DNA of 64,000 nt from Tretioscincus oriximinensis (Eukaryota; Chordata; Lepidosauria; Squamata; Gymnophthalmidae), in contig JAJVDF010000377.1 in the NCBI GenBank assembly GCA_022410635.1, forward strand, positions 739,235 to 803,234. The letters run 5' to 3'. Of the stretch, positions 1 to 9,842 are shown one piece after another. The translations under genes were made by a program, and so were the position numbers. How positions within the stretch are numbered: position 1 is the first letter of the stretch; the number at the start of each line of letters is the position of its first letter. The notes beneath the pieces were generated by a model. It saw nothing but the letters and a program-made list of their open reading frames with translations, ran no database searches and had not been told where the DNA came from.

Positions 1-109
1 GGATTTGCTTCTGTTTGAAGTTCCACCTTTGGAGAACTCAGCATCTCACTGGTGACCACCATCACTCTTACGCTCAGAAAGATCTAATCTGTATCTCCTT
101 TCTTACAGT
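1..109. other. Window edge, nothing recognised
   Basis: Ordinary A+T-rich sequence. The frames open here have no coding character that I can support. Confidence 0.3.
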
Positions 110-300
110 TTTATCTTGTTGCTTCTGGTCCTTTGATGTGCCAGTCAGGACAGGGCTGATCCCTGTGACACTCCTTCAGATATTCTGCAGCTCTCTGCTC
201 CTAGTCTTCTTTTTTGTAGATTAAGCATCCATAGATTCTACAACTATTCCTCATAGGGTATGAAAGCACATCTAGCAAGAGAATTGTTTTTCAACCACAA
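110..300 (-). repeat. CR1-like LINE fragment
   Basis: The stretch around 175-255 (text containing TTTGTAGATTAAGCATCC) matches, at the level of visible words and spacing, the antisense reverse-transcriptase tail of the longer CR1 copy at 57455-57990 (TTTGCAGATTAAACATCC). It is short and diverged, so an old piece. Confidence 0.55.
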
Positions 301-648
301 TCAGCTTCAAAACCTTTTCTCCTAATTCCTAGTCTTTCCACAGCACAGTTGTTGTCAATTTCATGCTTCCTAAATTCCAGTTATGCATTTATGAGGGAGA
401 CAGACGTCTGGAATCTGAGCAGAAACTGAAATATGGACTAAATAAAATACACAGGTGGTCAAATACGATGCCTGCTCTCCCCACTCCGAATTATTCCATG
501 GTAGTTTTTTTCCAGCAAAGCTAGATATCCATAAAAGAACTGGTAGTAGGGTTTTGCACATCTGGGATTTTTTGGCTTTTTATACTCAAATAATCCTCCC
601 CCCCCCCTCCCACTGATGTTGGTCTGGCTGATTACTTGACAACACTGA
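301..648. other. No gene or repeat recognised
   Basis: Single-copy looking sequence with a C-rich homopolymer tract near 598-610. No splice-flanked open frame was found. Confidence 0.3.
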
Positions 649-875
649 AAGGCCTTCTTATAGTGGCCCCCAGATTATGGAATAGTTTCCCCACTGAGGT
701 GCATTAAGCATTATCACTGTACAGATCCTGAATTATACAAATCAGCCTTTGGTTGAAGAAACAGTTTCCACTTTCCTGGACTTAAGTTTTTCTCTTGTTT
801 TTATTGTTAACTGCCATGAGGCCTTCAGGAGCAGGGCATGATCTAAGTGTGTGTAAGTAAGTAAGTAAGTGAGGA
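649..875 (+). repeat. L2-like LINE 3' end
   Basis: Contains the phrase for 'rLWNsLP' (CCCAGATTATGGAATAG), then TTTGGTTGAAGAAACAG, TTTTTATTGTTAACTG and a closing GAGGCCTTCAGGAGCAGGG before a simple repeat. The same succession occurs at 5985-6120, 21945-22215 and 49150-49285. It is the C-terminal end and 3' UTR of an L2-type LINE, 5' truncated. Confidence 0.65.
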
Positions 876-916
876 AGCAAGTAAGTTAGTAAATGTAAAG
901 GTAAAGGTAAAGGCGA
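850..916. repeat. (GTAA)n / (GTAAAG)n simple repeat
   Basis: Runs of GTAA followed by GTAAAG units immediately after the L2 3' end, so it may have grown from the LINE tail. A frame through it on the minus strand (843-1172) gives an FTFTFT run that is not a protein signal. Confidence 0.8.
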
Positions 917-928
917 AGGTTAAACTTG

Positions 929-1010
929 TAGGCTGACCAGATGCCCCTTTTGGGAGGGTTGAAAACCCAGTTTTGGGGTGCCTCCCAGTTTTTTCTGTCA
1001 CTTCCAGAAG
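929..1010 (+). mobile_element. MITE-A one-ended remnant
   Basis: Starts TAGGCTGACCAGATG and continues into GTTGAAAACCCAG and GTGCCTCCCAG, which is the left arm of the hAT-like foldback family seen complete at 48943-49137. The right arm is not recognisable, so this is a broken copy. Confidence 0.65.
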
Positions 1011-1171
1011 ACTGGGGAAGTGGTGTAAGGAATGTGTGGTGACCTTCTCTTCACTGGCCCCAGTAGCATGACATCTGGAGATTTCATCAGAGCAAAATCC
1101 TGAATGAGCCTCAATGGCATCATTCACACATGCGTGGTTATGTTTTTGGTGACAACTTATGTGTGGGATCA

Positions 1172-1595
1172 ATAAGGTTCACAGAGAAAAAATGCCTTCC
1201 TTACCACACAACACTGGGATCAGGGGACACTGTATGAAGCTGATGGGCATGAGAGTTAGGACAAACAAAAGAAAGAGATTTTTTGTTTTTTTACCCAAAG
1301 GGTCCTTGGTCTATGGAATGTACTTCCAAAAGAGGTGAACAGTTTTCAGATAAGATTAGACAAATCGATGGAAGCCAAGTGTATCATTAGTTATTGGGAT
1401 GGATGCCTCTGGGATGGAGCACCAGGCAGGATTCCTGAAATGCAGTTCTGCAGAGAGTCGAGAACAGGTGAAAATTTTGCCTTCACATGTTTCAGTGTGC
1501 AATTGGTGGGCCACTGTATTAAATAGAATGCTGGACTACATGGGCTGCGGCCTAATTCAACAGAGCTTTTCTTATGTTCTTATGCTAAGCATGTA
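1172..1595 (+). repeat. CR1-like LINE 3' end
   Basis: Ordered landmarks of the CR1 C-terminal frame and 3' UTR: GATGGGCA, the acidic stretch then GGGTCCTTGGTCTATGGAAT, GATGGAAGCCAAGTGTATCA, GGATGGAGCACCAGGCAGG, GGTGGGCCACTGTATTA and the terminal CTTATGTTCTTATGC. The same order is seen at 13255-13845 and 32041-32305. It is 5' truncated and carries no intact frame. Confidence 0.8.
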
Positions 1596-1744
1596 GAACA
1601 CAGAAGGTCTCACAGCGCCCCCCCCCCCCCAAAGTCACACACACATCTAGGCCCCCGGCCATTTGTAAAATAAAAATTTAATTTTTCAAATTTTCCAGTT
1701 TCCAGGACCTCACTTTATCTGCCACACACACACCACGGGGTTAC

Positions 1745-1880
1745 ACCACTGGAAGGTCTAGAATATAGCCTTTCCACTTCCTGAAGGAATGTTTCCCAGA
1801 TTTAGGAATGATTGCATGTTTGGGGAATAGTGAATCCTCTGTTTTTTTACTAATTGCTTGGACTATTCCTCAGCCTACAG
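1745..1880 (+). mobile_element. MITE-C partial copy
   Basis: Words GGAATGTTTCCCAGA, GGAATGATTG, GGGGAATAGTGAA and TTGCTTGGACTATTCCTCAG in this order define the right half of a large inverted-repeat family with other copies at 7960-8220, 21140-21450, 36395-36690, 48050-48390, 53575-54012 and 60330-60650. Confidence 0.6.
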
Positions 1881-2446
1881 GTGAGCTGGAAGGTGTGTCC
1901 TTTCCCCTTTTGTGTTTTATTTCCAGTTGACATTCATGGCTTGCCTCTGTTCCATCAGCTTTATTTTTAAACAAGCTCTCAGCTTTTGCCAATAATCACG
2001 ACAAGGCACTTTCTGAAATAGTCTGAATTGGCCTGATGCTTAAAAATAGCAAACTACGGTGATCATGACAACTGTTAACAATAGCTGACAGAATGCTTGT
2101 ATTGTTGCAATAAATGCTTCAAAGCATAAAAACCTGTGGAACGTGTATGATAAAAACACACACCCCGAAGAAGAGAAGTAACAATACATATTTAGGTTGT
2201 ACTGGTATTTCAAATATCTCATTAAGACATGACAATTGAGTTACCGATTTTGAAAATCTTCATCTTGCACAACTCAGGTTGCCCTGTTGGAAGTAGAAAA
2301 TAGGTTTTTGTTACAAGATAATCAAGCCCATTGTTGGAAAAGACACAACAGGCTCTAGAAAACTGTTCTTTGAAATGTCTTTTACATTTCGTGAAACATT
2401 AAAGTACAAAATGTGGAGGGAAGAATGGGGAGTTGGGTGCTGTCAC
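1881..2446. other. Single-copy intergenic or intronic sequence
   Basis: I see no repeat family and no splice-flanked frame here. Confidence 0.3.
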
Positions 2447-2520
2447 GATTATAGAAGAAGAAGGAGAAGAAGGAGAAGGAGAAGGAGAAGGAGAAAAAGA
2501 AGAAGAAGAAGAAGAAGAAC
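2447..2520 (+). repeat. (GAA/GGA)n microsatellite at a SINE tail
   Basis: About 70 bases of AGAAGGAGA units directly abutting the low-coordinate end of the minus-strand SINE-2 copy, that is, its 3' tail. The Arg-rich and Glu-rich frames over this tract (2375-2689 and 2433-2681) are products of the microsatellite, not genes. Confidence 0.85.
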
Positions 2521-2808
2521 TGGGTTCTTATACCCCGCTTTTCTCACCTTTCAAAGTCTCAAAGCGGCTTACAAGGGTATTTTTGCCCGGAGGCTTACAT
2601 TCTATCTTCCCCACCAGGTTGTGGTGGTTCCCATGTATTTACTTGCAGTCAGTTGCAATTTCTTGCAATTCATGCTTTTGAATAGCTGAGTTGGCTAGAG
2701 CTACAGGCTAGTAGAAGGTGCTCACCCCTCCCCACGTCTGACACAGGGCTTCGAAACCCNATCTCCCAGATGAGAGACGGATTCCTTAGCGACTGAGCTA
2801 TCCATGCC
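2521..2808 (-). mobile_element. SINE-2, tRNA-derived, full-length looking
   Basis: Read on the minus strand, the head has a pol III A box (TAGCTCAGTCGC) and a B box (GTTTCGAAGCC, 10 of 11 to the GGTTCGANNCC consensus) with tRNA-like spacing. A body with CAACCACAACCTGGTGG follows, and then a LINE-type tail CTTTGAGACTTTGAAAGG and a GGGGTATAAGAACC end that runs into the GAA microsatellite. A second copy lies at 63043-63350 and a tail-only copy at 34740-34850. Confidence 0.8.
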
Positions 2809-3489
2809 TGCAATTATACAATTATATACAATTCTTTACAAATCAATCATTAACATTCATTCATTTCTTTATATATTTTCTTTTAAAATATTCCTTCCCT
2901 CTCTATCTCTATTTTCCTCTAATCATTCCTGGCTTCTAACAACTTTTGACAAAACATTCAAAACTTCTCCCTCAAAGCTAGCCCCAACGTTCTCACAGGA
3001 CATTCCTTAAAGAAGTTGCACATGTTTTCTCACATTCATACAAATCTTTTATTATATTACAGTTGTGATTTGAAGAGATTGGACTTGTGCGCTAAATACT
3101 GTTGGACTTTTGCTCAGTGAGCATTGAAGGCCACATTTGGTGTGGCTGGCCAGTTCAGAATCAGGGGAGCCAGACTGCACATACAAATGGAAATAGCCCT
3201 TTTAATTGGACTGTTTCCCAATTAAAATGTCCATGTGGCTTTTGAACGCTATTCCAGTTTATCAGTTAACCTGTTGTAATGCACCTCATTTGTATCTTTA
3301 CAGTATATACCAAGTTTTGTCATTCTGTCATCTCCTAATGAACATGACTTTTCAATCATGTGACACCCTTTCCTAACACCTACTGGCTGTCAAGTGTAAG
3401 TCCATTGGTCCCTCCTCTTAGATGCTATTGGATAGCTCCCTGTAATTTCAGATTCCTGTGCATCTCACCCTAGCAGTTGCTCTCCAAAC
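2809..3489. other. Single-copy sequence with a pyrimidine-rich start
   Basis: The first 200 bases are T+C rich with no tandem unit. The rest shows no recognisable repeat or exon. Confidence 0.3.
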
Positions 3490-3497
3490 TATCCACA

Positions 3498-4111
3498 TAG
3501 GGATGCCATATATCCCAGAAAGCCGGAAATGTCCCGGATTTCGGGGCAAGAATATTGTCCCGTCCGTGTTTAGTATAGTTATGTAAAAATCCCGGATTTG
3601 TAAATTCCCCGATGCATAATTTATTTATTTATTTATTTATTTGTGCTTGTGTCCCGTCCTATACCCAAAGGTCTCAGGGCGGCCAACCATAGGTTGGCAC
3701 ACATAGCTTTTGTTGCTTTCTCCACAACAGATACCCTGTGGAGTAGGTGGGGCTGAGAGAGTTCAAAGAACTGTGACTGGCCGAAGGTCACCCAGCTGGC
3801 TTTCGTGGAGGAGTGGGGAATCGAACTGGGAGATTACCAGGTACAAGTCCAATACTCAACCACTACACCAAACTGGCTCTCAAAGGGGAATTGCAGGACA
3901 AGGCTGGCAGCAGCAGGAGCAGGTCGGCTGAGCTCCAAAAGCTTCCTGGGTTCCTTGGAGCGTGCCGTAGCTGCTTCTCTTACAGGAGGTGGGGTTTGGC
4001 ACCTGCTATATGGCAGAGCATGTCCTTTGCTCTGTGTATGTGCATGTGCAGCCCTGTGCGCATTCCCGTCCATTTCTCCTGATTTTGGACACTTTGATTA
4101 TGGCAACCCTA
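3498..4111. mobile_element. MITE-B (hAT-type) with nested SINE-1
   Basis: Starts TAGGGATGCCATATATCCC and ends TATGGCAACCCTA, an inverted terminal pair. It is bracketed by a perfect 8-bp direct repeat, TATCCACA, at 3490-3497 and 4112-4119. An 8-bp duplication is the hallmark of the hAT superfamily. The middle of the element is interrupted by a SINE-1 copy. No transposase is encoded. Related copies: 49648-50226 and 56020-56566. Confidence 0.85.
3619..3881 (-). mobile_element. SINE-1, tRNA-derived
   Basis: On the minus strand it opens GAGCCAGTTTGGTGTAGTGG (A-box-like) with a B box AGTTCGATTCC. It continues with CCAGCTGGGTGACCTT and CTCAGCCCCACCTACTCC and ends at CCTTTGGGTATAGGACGGG plus an AAATA repeat. 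The head and the glutamate- or serine-like tRNA spacing match a common squamate SINE layout. It sits wholly within MITE-B, so it inserted later. Other copies: 33011-33268 (-), 39204-39420 (+), 45365-45790 (+). Confidence 0.85.
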
Positions 4112-4119
4112 TATCCACA

Positions 4120-5235
4120 CAACACAGGGGTTTTTTGCCATAACAATATATACGAATTTGCAAATTGCATTTCCCAGAAAAACTACTGATCCATACAGTC
4201 AGCTCTAAAATCAGCAACCTGCCAATTTATATGATAACCTGTTGAGGCAAAAGCAACAGAAATTAAACTTTCAATTAGAATATTAACTCTGTTCGGATGC
4301 AGCCCTACATGCGTGGCTTCACTTTTATATCTTATAACAAAAATACAAAATCTCATCTTGCCTCCATCGAGCCACACCTCAATAAAATTGCAGCGATTGG
4401 GAAATCGATGACGCCCACAAATATATATATGTGGCACTTGTTTCACTTTGCTGCAATGTGCCTGCATTATTTGATTAAATCTGTACCCAGAAGATTAAAT
4501 GATCATTGTGCCTAGATTCATTACAGGAGACGGACCNCTGGGTTATAACCAACACAGGCAAGCCAAAAGTGTGATTGCAAAAACACGATGTGGCTTTTTC
4601 GTACAATGCGTCTATTATCACCTCACAGTCCATCTTGGAAAATAGAAAATGCCAGTCTAGCTGATTCAGCACTTGAAAACAGCGTCAAATGCCAAAAAGA
4701 GCTTTACCTTGTAATCTAACACTGGTTATTCCCCCCTAGTTTGAAATAGTCATCAAAATTTAGTATCGGTGTATAGAACCGAACAAATTTTCATGTTTTT
4801 CTATGTTAAACAGATTTGCTTTCATTCTGTTTTGTGGGGAAGGAGAGGTCTGCTGAACCTTTCAAAATTAAATGACACAAGCACAAAAATTTAAAAGGAT
4901 TTGAAAAAAAACACCACCGCTATATATTTTAAAAATACAATGCTCTTTCCAGAAATATTTTCTCACATTTCTTATACTCATAACTGGGTTTTTTTAAAAA
5001 AGGAGCAATTTGCTTTCTAGTTTTCTTCAGGGATTCTTTTTTTCTCTGCATTCTGCAGATCAAATAAAGCCTGCTCCAAGTTAAAATGCTCCATCTTTAT
5101 TAGATGAAGTAGAGGCCAGACTTGGGCTGGAGTCAGACACAACATTTAATCCAGCTTCAGTCCTGAAAAACCAGGAGAAAAATTAAGACGTTTATGAAGT
5201 ANCTGAAGAAATAGGCTTTTCTACAGAAGCATCTG
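4120..5235. other. Single-copy intronic or intergenic sequence
   Basis: About 1.1 kb without a repeat or gene that I can recognise. The short frames on both strands near 4183-4515 overlap each other antisense and have no motif. Confidence 0.3.
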
Positions 5236-5239
5236 CTGC

Positions 5240-5440
5240 CTATTTTTCTTGATTGTCTCTAAAGTGCTATGAGATCTCTTACAAGATAATCTGGACCTAG
5301 ACTAACAGGATTACTTCTTTGAAATCCACCACTATGGAAAGCCAAAAATAGCTGGAATGGAAATCCATCAACTTCTGCACGAGTCTTGCTCAAGTACTGC
5401 ATACAAAATCTCATGCTGCCTACCTTTTTCTTGTTAGTCT
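5240..5440. repeat. Penelope-like terminal fragments
   Basis: TTGATTGTCTCTAAAGTGCTATGAGATC and a neighbouring GCACGAGTCTTGCTCAAG piece resemble the terminal sequence that recurs next to the GIY-YIG copy at 50975-51625. Degraded; the identification rests on that word similarity. Confidence 0.4.
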
Positions 5441-5984
5441 CAAATTCCAGAACCCCCTCCTGCTTTTCCCACACACCCTTTCTCCTCCCTCCTCCCTCAT
5501 TTGTCGCTATNCATCAGCAAGTCCTGGGTGCATTCACTGGTTTTGTCATTTGGGGCAGGATGTTTCAGTCAGTTTCCACTGGCAGGAGGCAGCAGGAGTA
5601 TGACCAGAAATGAAGGAATGAATGCAGATCCTTTACTTTCCTGGTTGCAATTCGCTTACTCAAGTAGATTNCAACCAGGAAGGCGAAAGACCTGCATCTC
5701 CTTGGATGAATCAGTGCCAGGGTTAGGAGGGCTGGGCGGGGGAGAATGAAATTAAAGGAATTCCTGGGACATGTGACAACCTAACTGTAAGGTGCTACAA
5801 GAACCCCTTGCTAGATATTCAGAGGGGGGAAATGGTTCTTCAGGACCGAAGTTAGATTAAAATATTTGTGTATCTCCTAGGTAGTCTAAGCAGCCTCAAA
5901 ATGCCCCCACAGTCTGGGACACCAACAGAACTTTTCGAAAAGGTCTGCTGGTGGTTAGCAGTCCATAAATCTTTTTAACTTCAC
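5441..5984. other. Mostly single-copy; one Penelope-end scrap
   Basis: Nothing coding is seen. Around 5791-5823 the words GGTGCTACAAGAACCCCTTG and CTAGATATTC repeat the Penelope-like terminus found at 30655-30730. Confidence 0.35.
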
Positions 5985-6120
5985 CTTTGGTTGAAGAAAT
6001 AGCATTCCCTTCCCCGCTTTCAGGCAATGTTTTAAAATGTTAATTTATGTAGCCTTGTTTTTATTGATAGATGCCCTAAGACCTTCGGATATAGGGTGGG
6101 ATGTAAGTATAAATAAATAA
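5985..6120 (+). repeat. L2-like LINE 3' end
   Basis: TTTGGTTGAAGAAATAGC, GCTTTCAGGCAATG, TTTTTATTGATAGATGCCC and the closing AGACCTTCGGATATAGGGTG followed by AAATAAATAA. Only the last part of the element remains. Confidence 0.7.
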
Positions 6121-6214
6121 TCTGGACCATGAAGACATTAAAACGCTGCACCTACTTTTGTTTTCCAATATGCCACTGAAATGGAAGCACGTAAACNCCA
6201 AAAGTTCAGAAATA

Positions 6215-6330
6215 AATCACAGTATCCTAGAGTTCAAAGGGATCTCCAGGCATTATGGGGTCCAACCCTCTGCTCAACGTAGGATTCCCTAAAGCATCCC
6301 AGACAAACGTCTCCATGATTCGTCCTGCCT
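6215..6330 (-). repeat. CR1-like LINE 3' end
   Basis: Antisense copy with the CR1 end (ATCCTAGAGTTCAAAGGGAT, then GGTCCAACCCTCTGCTCAA and AAAGCATCCCAGACAAACG). The same series is seen at 57455-57560. Confidence 0.65.
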
Positions 6331-6960
6331 TCTTAGCCATCGTGCAAGAAAAACAGTTCTGCTCAGAGAAAGAAAGACGACAATCTTCATTCCAAACACT
6401 GTGGTTGCTATCTTGAAGTCTTTGGTCACATCTGTCACTCTATCTTGGCTTTTAGCTCTGATTTGTATCTGCTTTTTAAATCTTTTATCAGCAGAAACTG
6501 CACCAAATAAACAACAACACAAATGTGTTCCAAAAACACAGCAACATTTTTCTCCACTAATAACGATCAAATGTTTCTCACAGGTGCAATTGCCCTTTTG
6601 AATGCCATGGGACTCCCAGAACGCTAAAGCAGGGAGAGATTATCTAGGTCAATTTAGCCTGAGGCTATGTAACTCTAGTCCACCTGCCACAGGAGGCAAA
6701 GCACTGACAGACCTGCTTGCATGCCCTGTTGATTGCCATTCTTACTGCAGAATTAAAACGTATGAAGATTTCAAATTCATCTGCAGTTCAAGCTTACAGC
6801 CTTAATGAAGTAATTTAATACATAATATAGGTTAAAACAAGATTGATTGTTTATCTTACAAGCCTTGCTAATCTTGGATGCTACCAAATAAATTCGCAAC
6901 TTGGAAGTTTCCATATAGTTATCTGTCAAAAGAAAGCCAAATATTCTTTCTCTGGCCCCC
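6331..6960. other. No gene or repeat recognised
   Basis: Antisense overlapping frames near 6289-6601 have no family resemblance that I can name. Confidence 0.3.
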
Positions 6961-6961
6961 T

Positions 6962-7255
6962 GAAACTTTTTATTTATTTATTTATTTATATTCTCGAAGT
7001 CCCCATGGTTGATCACAGTAGAATGGGACAGATAAAATAAGAACTGTGCCTGAATGGAGAGTGAACGGGTTTGCCTTCACGAGACACCTAAACATGTACA
7101 GGATAGGTGCCAGACACACCTCAAAGGGGAGACCACTCCACAACCCAGGTGCTAACACAGAGAAGGCCCTCCCATGTGCCCACTTTGACGAGTGAGGATT
7201 GTGGGACTGTTAAGAGGGTCTCATCAGAAGATCGTGAAGAATGGTAGGTGGGATT
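6962..7255 (-). repeat. L2-like LINE 3' region
   Basis: Begins with the (TTTA)n tail at low coordinate, then an antisense 3' end, then CACCTCAAAGGGGAGACCAC and GAGAAGGCCCTCCC, which reverse-translate to the L2 C-terminal signature seen better at 61430-61740. It lies about 80 bases upstream of exon 1. Confidence 0.6.
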
Positions 7256-7337
7256 CTAGCAGGCTGAATCACATCTTGCAAAAAGCTAGCCTTTGGATAG
7301 AAAAGTAGGAATTAATTATTTTTTTAATGTCATTTAG

Positions 7338-7418
7338 GTTCAGCAACAACTGAATATACAGGAACAGATACAACAGCTTGAACATCAGCTGAAACGCCAG
7401 ATGCAAATCTGTTTACAG
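7338..7418 (+). CDS. Putative internal exon, coiled-coil host gene (exon 1 of 4 seen)
   Basis: An 81-base open segment preceded by a T-rich tract and ATTTAG, and followed by CAG/GTTAGC. It translates in phase 0 to 27 residues starting VQQQLNIQEQ and ending RQMQICLQ. Gln, Leu and Glu occur at heptad-like spacing, so an amphipathic helix or coiled coil is likely. Codon content is unlike the A/T-rich surroundings, and there is no repeat match. A start at CAACAAC (using the next AG) is possible and would shorten it by two codons. Function and gene identity are not known to me; long flanking introns are inferred. Confidence 0.72.
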
Positions 7419-7686
7419 GTTAGCTCAACTTAGAGACATTGCATTTTACAATATTTCGTTTTATCCTAGTGTTGTTATGAAAAGGTTTTTTTCTAGAAAA
7501 AAAATACGTCACTGGTATTTTGACCCAATTCACATTTGACTGGAGAATAGATCAAAAGATTACTTCGAATGGACTTCCACATTGTTAATTGTTTTGCTTT
7601 CTCGCAGTTGTATCTAAATCATTCCTAACGTGTCAGAACTGCTTTTAAGCAATGCACGTACTTTACTGCAACATTCGCACATAAAA

Positions 7687-7770
7687 TATACTGCTCAAAA
7701 CAATTAAGAGAACACTTTTAACATAACAGTGTATTCTTAAAGTGTTCCCTTAATTGTTTNGAGCAATATA
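7687..7770. mobile_element. Tc1-type palindromic MITE
   Basis: About 80 bases: ACTGCTCAAAACAATTAAG, a 15-20 base loop region, then the complementary CTTAATTGTTTNGAGCA, flanked by TATA on each side (TA target). The ends match the terminal repeats of the Tc1 at 9843-11366 in sequence class, with nearly all the interior deleted. Confidence 0.85.
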
Positions 7771-7859
7771 CAAATGGTGCATTCTATGCTTTCCATGTTC
7801 AAACGTTCCCAGTATACTGCCCCATCATTTGGATTCAGCAAACCAAAATGTGCAGAAGA

Positions 7860-7950
7860 ATATAAGAACATATGAGGAGCTATGCTGGATTTGGCTACAG
7901 CTCATCTAGTCCTCTTTTTCAAAAAAAATCTCCCAGGCAGAGAAACATTC
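7860..7950 (-). repeat. CR1-like 3' tail fragment
   Basis: TAAGAACATATGAGGAGC then GCTGGATTTGGCTACAGCTC and ATCTAGTCC, the antisense CR1 end, truncated after about 60 bases. Confidence 0.65.
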
Positions 7951-7959
7951 CTGCTCCTA

Positions 7960-8220
7960 GTGCAGAAGCAGGAAGTATGAAGACTGTATTCTAGCACTTC
8001 TGTATTCTACATATTTGGTTGGTCCCCTTCACTGCAATTGGGTGAATACATGCCACGTGATATATAGAGCAGAGGAAGATTAGAATACAGCCTTCATAAT
8101 TCCTGCAGGAATGTTTCCATAGCACAGGAAAGAACATGGCCTATTTAAGCTTAAAAATGCTTTTGGAAGGGTTGAGAAATAGTGATTAGTAATGCAATTC
8201 CCTAATCAAAGTATGNAAAC
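7960..8220 (+). mobile_element. MITE-C copy
   Basis: Landmarks in order: AGCACTTCTGTATTCTACAT, CCCCTTCACTGCAATTGG, GCAGGAATGTTTCCATAGCA, CAGGAAAGAACATGG and GAGAAATAGTGATTAG. They match the copies at 36395-36690 and 48050-48390. Termini are not clear. Confidence 0.6.
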
Positions 8221-9105
8221 AGTCATTATTTAATTAGGGCTTCAGGCACATGAAGCGTTAAAGTCTGCAATGTGAGAAACAATTGCGAAATACATCCATC
8301 GTACTTACCTGTAAACCCACATGGAACCAGTGAGACATCTAACCAGGAAGTAAATTCTGAGCATGCTCAGCCAGCGTTTCTGCATTGCCCTGTGTTGGTG
8401 TCTTCTCTTGGTATCCTGGCGTAATCCCATTAAAGAATGATAAACAGGATGGCTTCTTGTCTCCCCAGCTGCAGGCATGGCAATTTCACAAAAGATCAGC
8501 TAAAGAATATTACATCAGGGCAACAGACCTTCTTTCCGAGTGCATCACGGAAACTCTGTTAATATGTGGAGTGCACATCATGTAAATATCATTGCACTCT
8601 GAACCCTCCATGTGCCTGCAGACCTGGAAAGTCTGGATGGTAAAGATTTAGATTAAAATTACCAACTAATGAACTAAAGATGAGCTCAACCCAAGCAGAA
8701 ACTGTTATAACCTTCAGGAAAATGCAAAGCCATAATGTTATACGCAGTCAGTATCTGTTTTAGGTTCNCTGTTTTTTATTTAAGTCAAACTACAGGGTTT
8801 CCATTTCTTGCCTAAAAAGTTCCACTTAGTTATTTTTCCCCACCTGGACTTTTAACTACCACAGTGGTCATTAAAAGGTTTCCCATGTGTAATTTTAAAA
8901 AAGTCTCTTACAAGCTTATAAAAATAACATAGGGGNAAAAAAATAAGGCGTTCTGGCTAAAATTGGATACATCTGAAATTGAAACGCCTGCAGAAATTAA
9001 CAATGGCAGGAAAATTTGAAAATAATTAAAGGGTAAAAAAATGTGAAAATCTGAGCATGCAGCACTTTGTGGCCTAGATAANATAGTTGAAAATCTGGTT
9101 TCTAT
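8221..9105. other. Single-copy intronic sequence
   Basis: Nothing recognised on either strand. Confidence 0.3.
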
Positions 9106-9107
9106 TT

Positions 9108-9475
9108 AACATAGTCCACTAAGGGTCCATCCAGATACAGACATTCAGCACATCATAAACTATCATCATGTAAGAAATCCTTTGCTTGGTTATCGCTTTG
9201 CTACCCTGTGAAGTGATGTAAGCACAGTATGGATGCCTCTCGATGGCCTCTATACATCCAGTATTTCACCAGCACGAAATACCCAGATGTGTGTGGTTGC
9301 CATCATTCGCCCATACACAATTGTGCATTTTTGGCAGCCACATATGCACAATGGTTCCANCTAAGATGGCGGTGTGTATTATACTGCTCCACGTCGAAGA
9401 AAAATACTATGAAAGCTGCTTAGCTTATCTACAGTGTTTTGATATAGTGCACTATAGATTTTCTTCCCACACTTC
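9108..9475 (+). mobile_element. MITE-E copy
   Basis: Shares with 34240-34550 and (reversed) 57240-58330 the order: a GTGCATTTTTGGCAGCC-type stretch, GGCGGTGTG, TACTATGAAAGCTGCTTAGC and a closing TTTTCTTCCCACACTTCCC, then TTATGCTTAT. No coding capacity. DNA-transposon origin is inferred from its repeated block structure only. Confidence 0.5.
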
Positions 9476-9499
9476 CCTTATGCTTATATGACAAACCTG

Positions 9500-9842
9500 G
9501 CATCAAATCATGGCAGGGGAAATCAAGGGGCTGGGACAAAATCCTTTTTGAAATCAGGCTGCAACGTCTAGGTCTCTTCAGTTCCAAAAGGTGGTNTTTA
9601 AGAGGTGGTCTGATTGAAATGCAAAAAATCATGTATGGGATGGATAAGGTAAGAAACATTTTAAAAAAATAATCACACAGCACTAGGGCGCTCTATGAAA
9701 TTGATGGGCAAAAGAAATAGGACAGACAAAGGAAAGTATTTTATTTTTTATCTAAAGGGTCATTGGACTGTGAAATTTATTTCCAGAAGAGGGGGTGATA
9801 ACAGTCTTTAAGACAGGAATACACAAATTCATGTAAGCGAAG
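9500..9842 (+). repeat. CR1-like LINE, part 1 (split by Tc1)
   Basis: Contains GGCTGCAACGTCTAGGTCTC, CTGATTGAAATGCAAAAAAT, GATGGGCAAAAGAAATAGGA, GGGTCATTGGACTGTGAAAT and AATTCATGTAAGCGAAG. The CR1 text then breaks exactly at the Tc1 TA target and resumes after 11366. Confidence 0.8.

Noticed and set aside
843..1172. 109-residue minus frame
   Set aside because: It ends in the GTAAAG microsatellite (FTFTFT) and crosses a MITE.
2375..2689. Arg-rich and Glu-rich frames
   Set aside because: They read the GAA/GGA microsatellite and the SINE-2 behind it.
2747..2808. A tRNA gene
   Set aside because: The A and B boxes belong to the SINE-2 head; the cloverleaf is incomplete and a SINE body follows.
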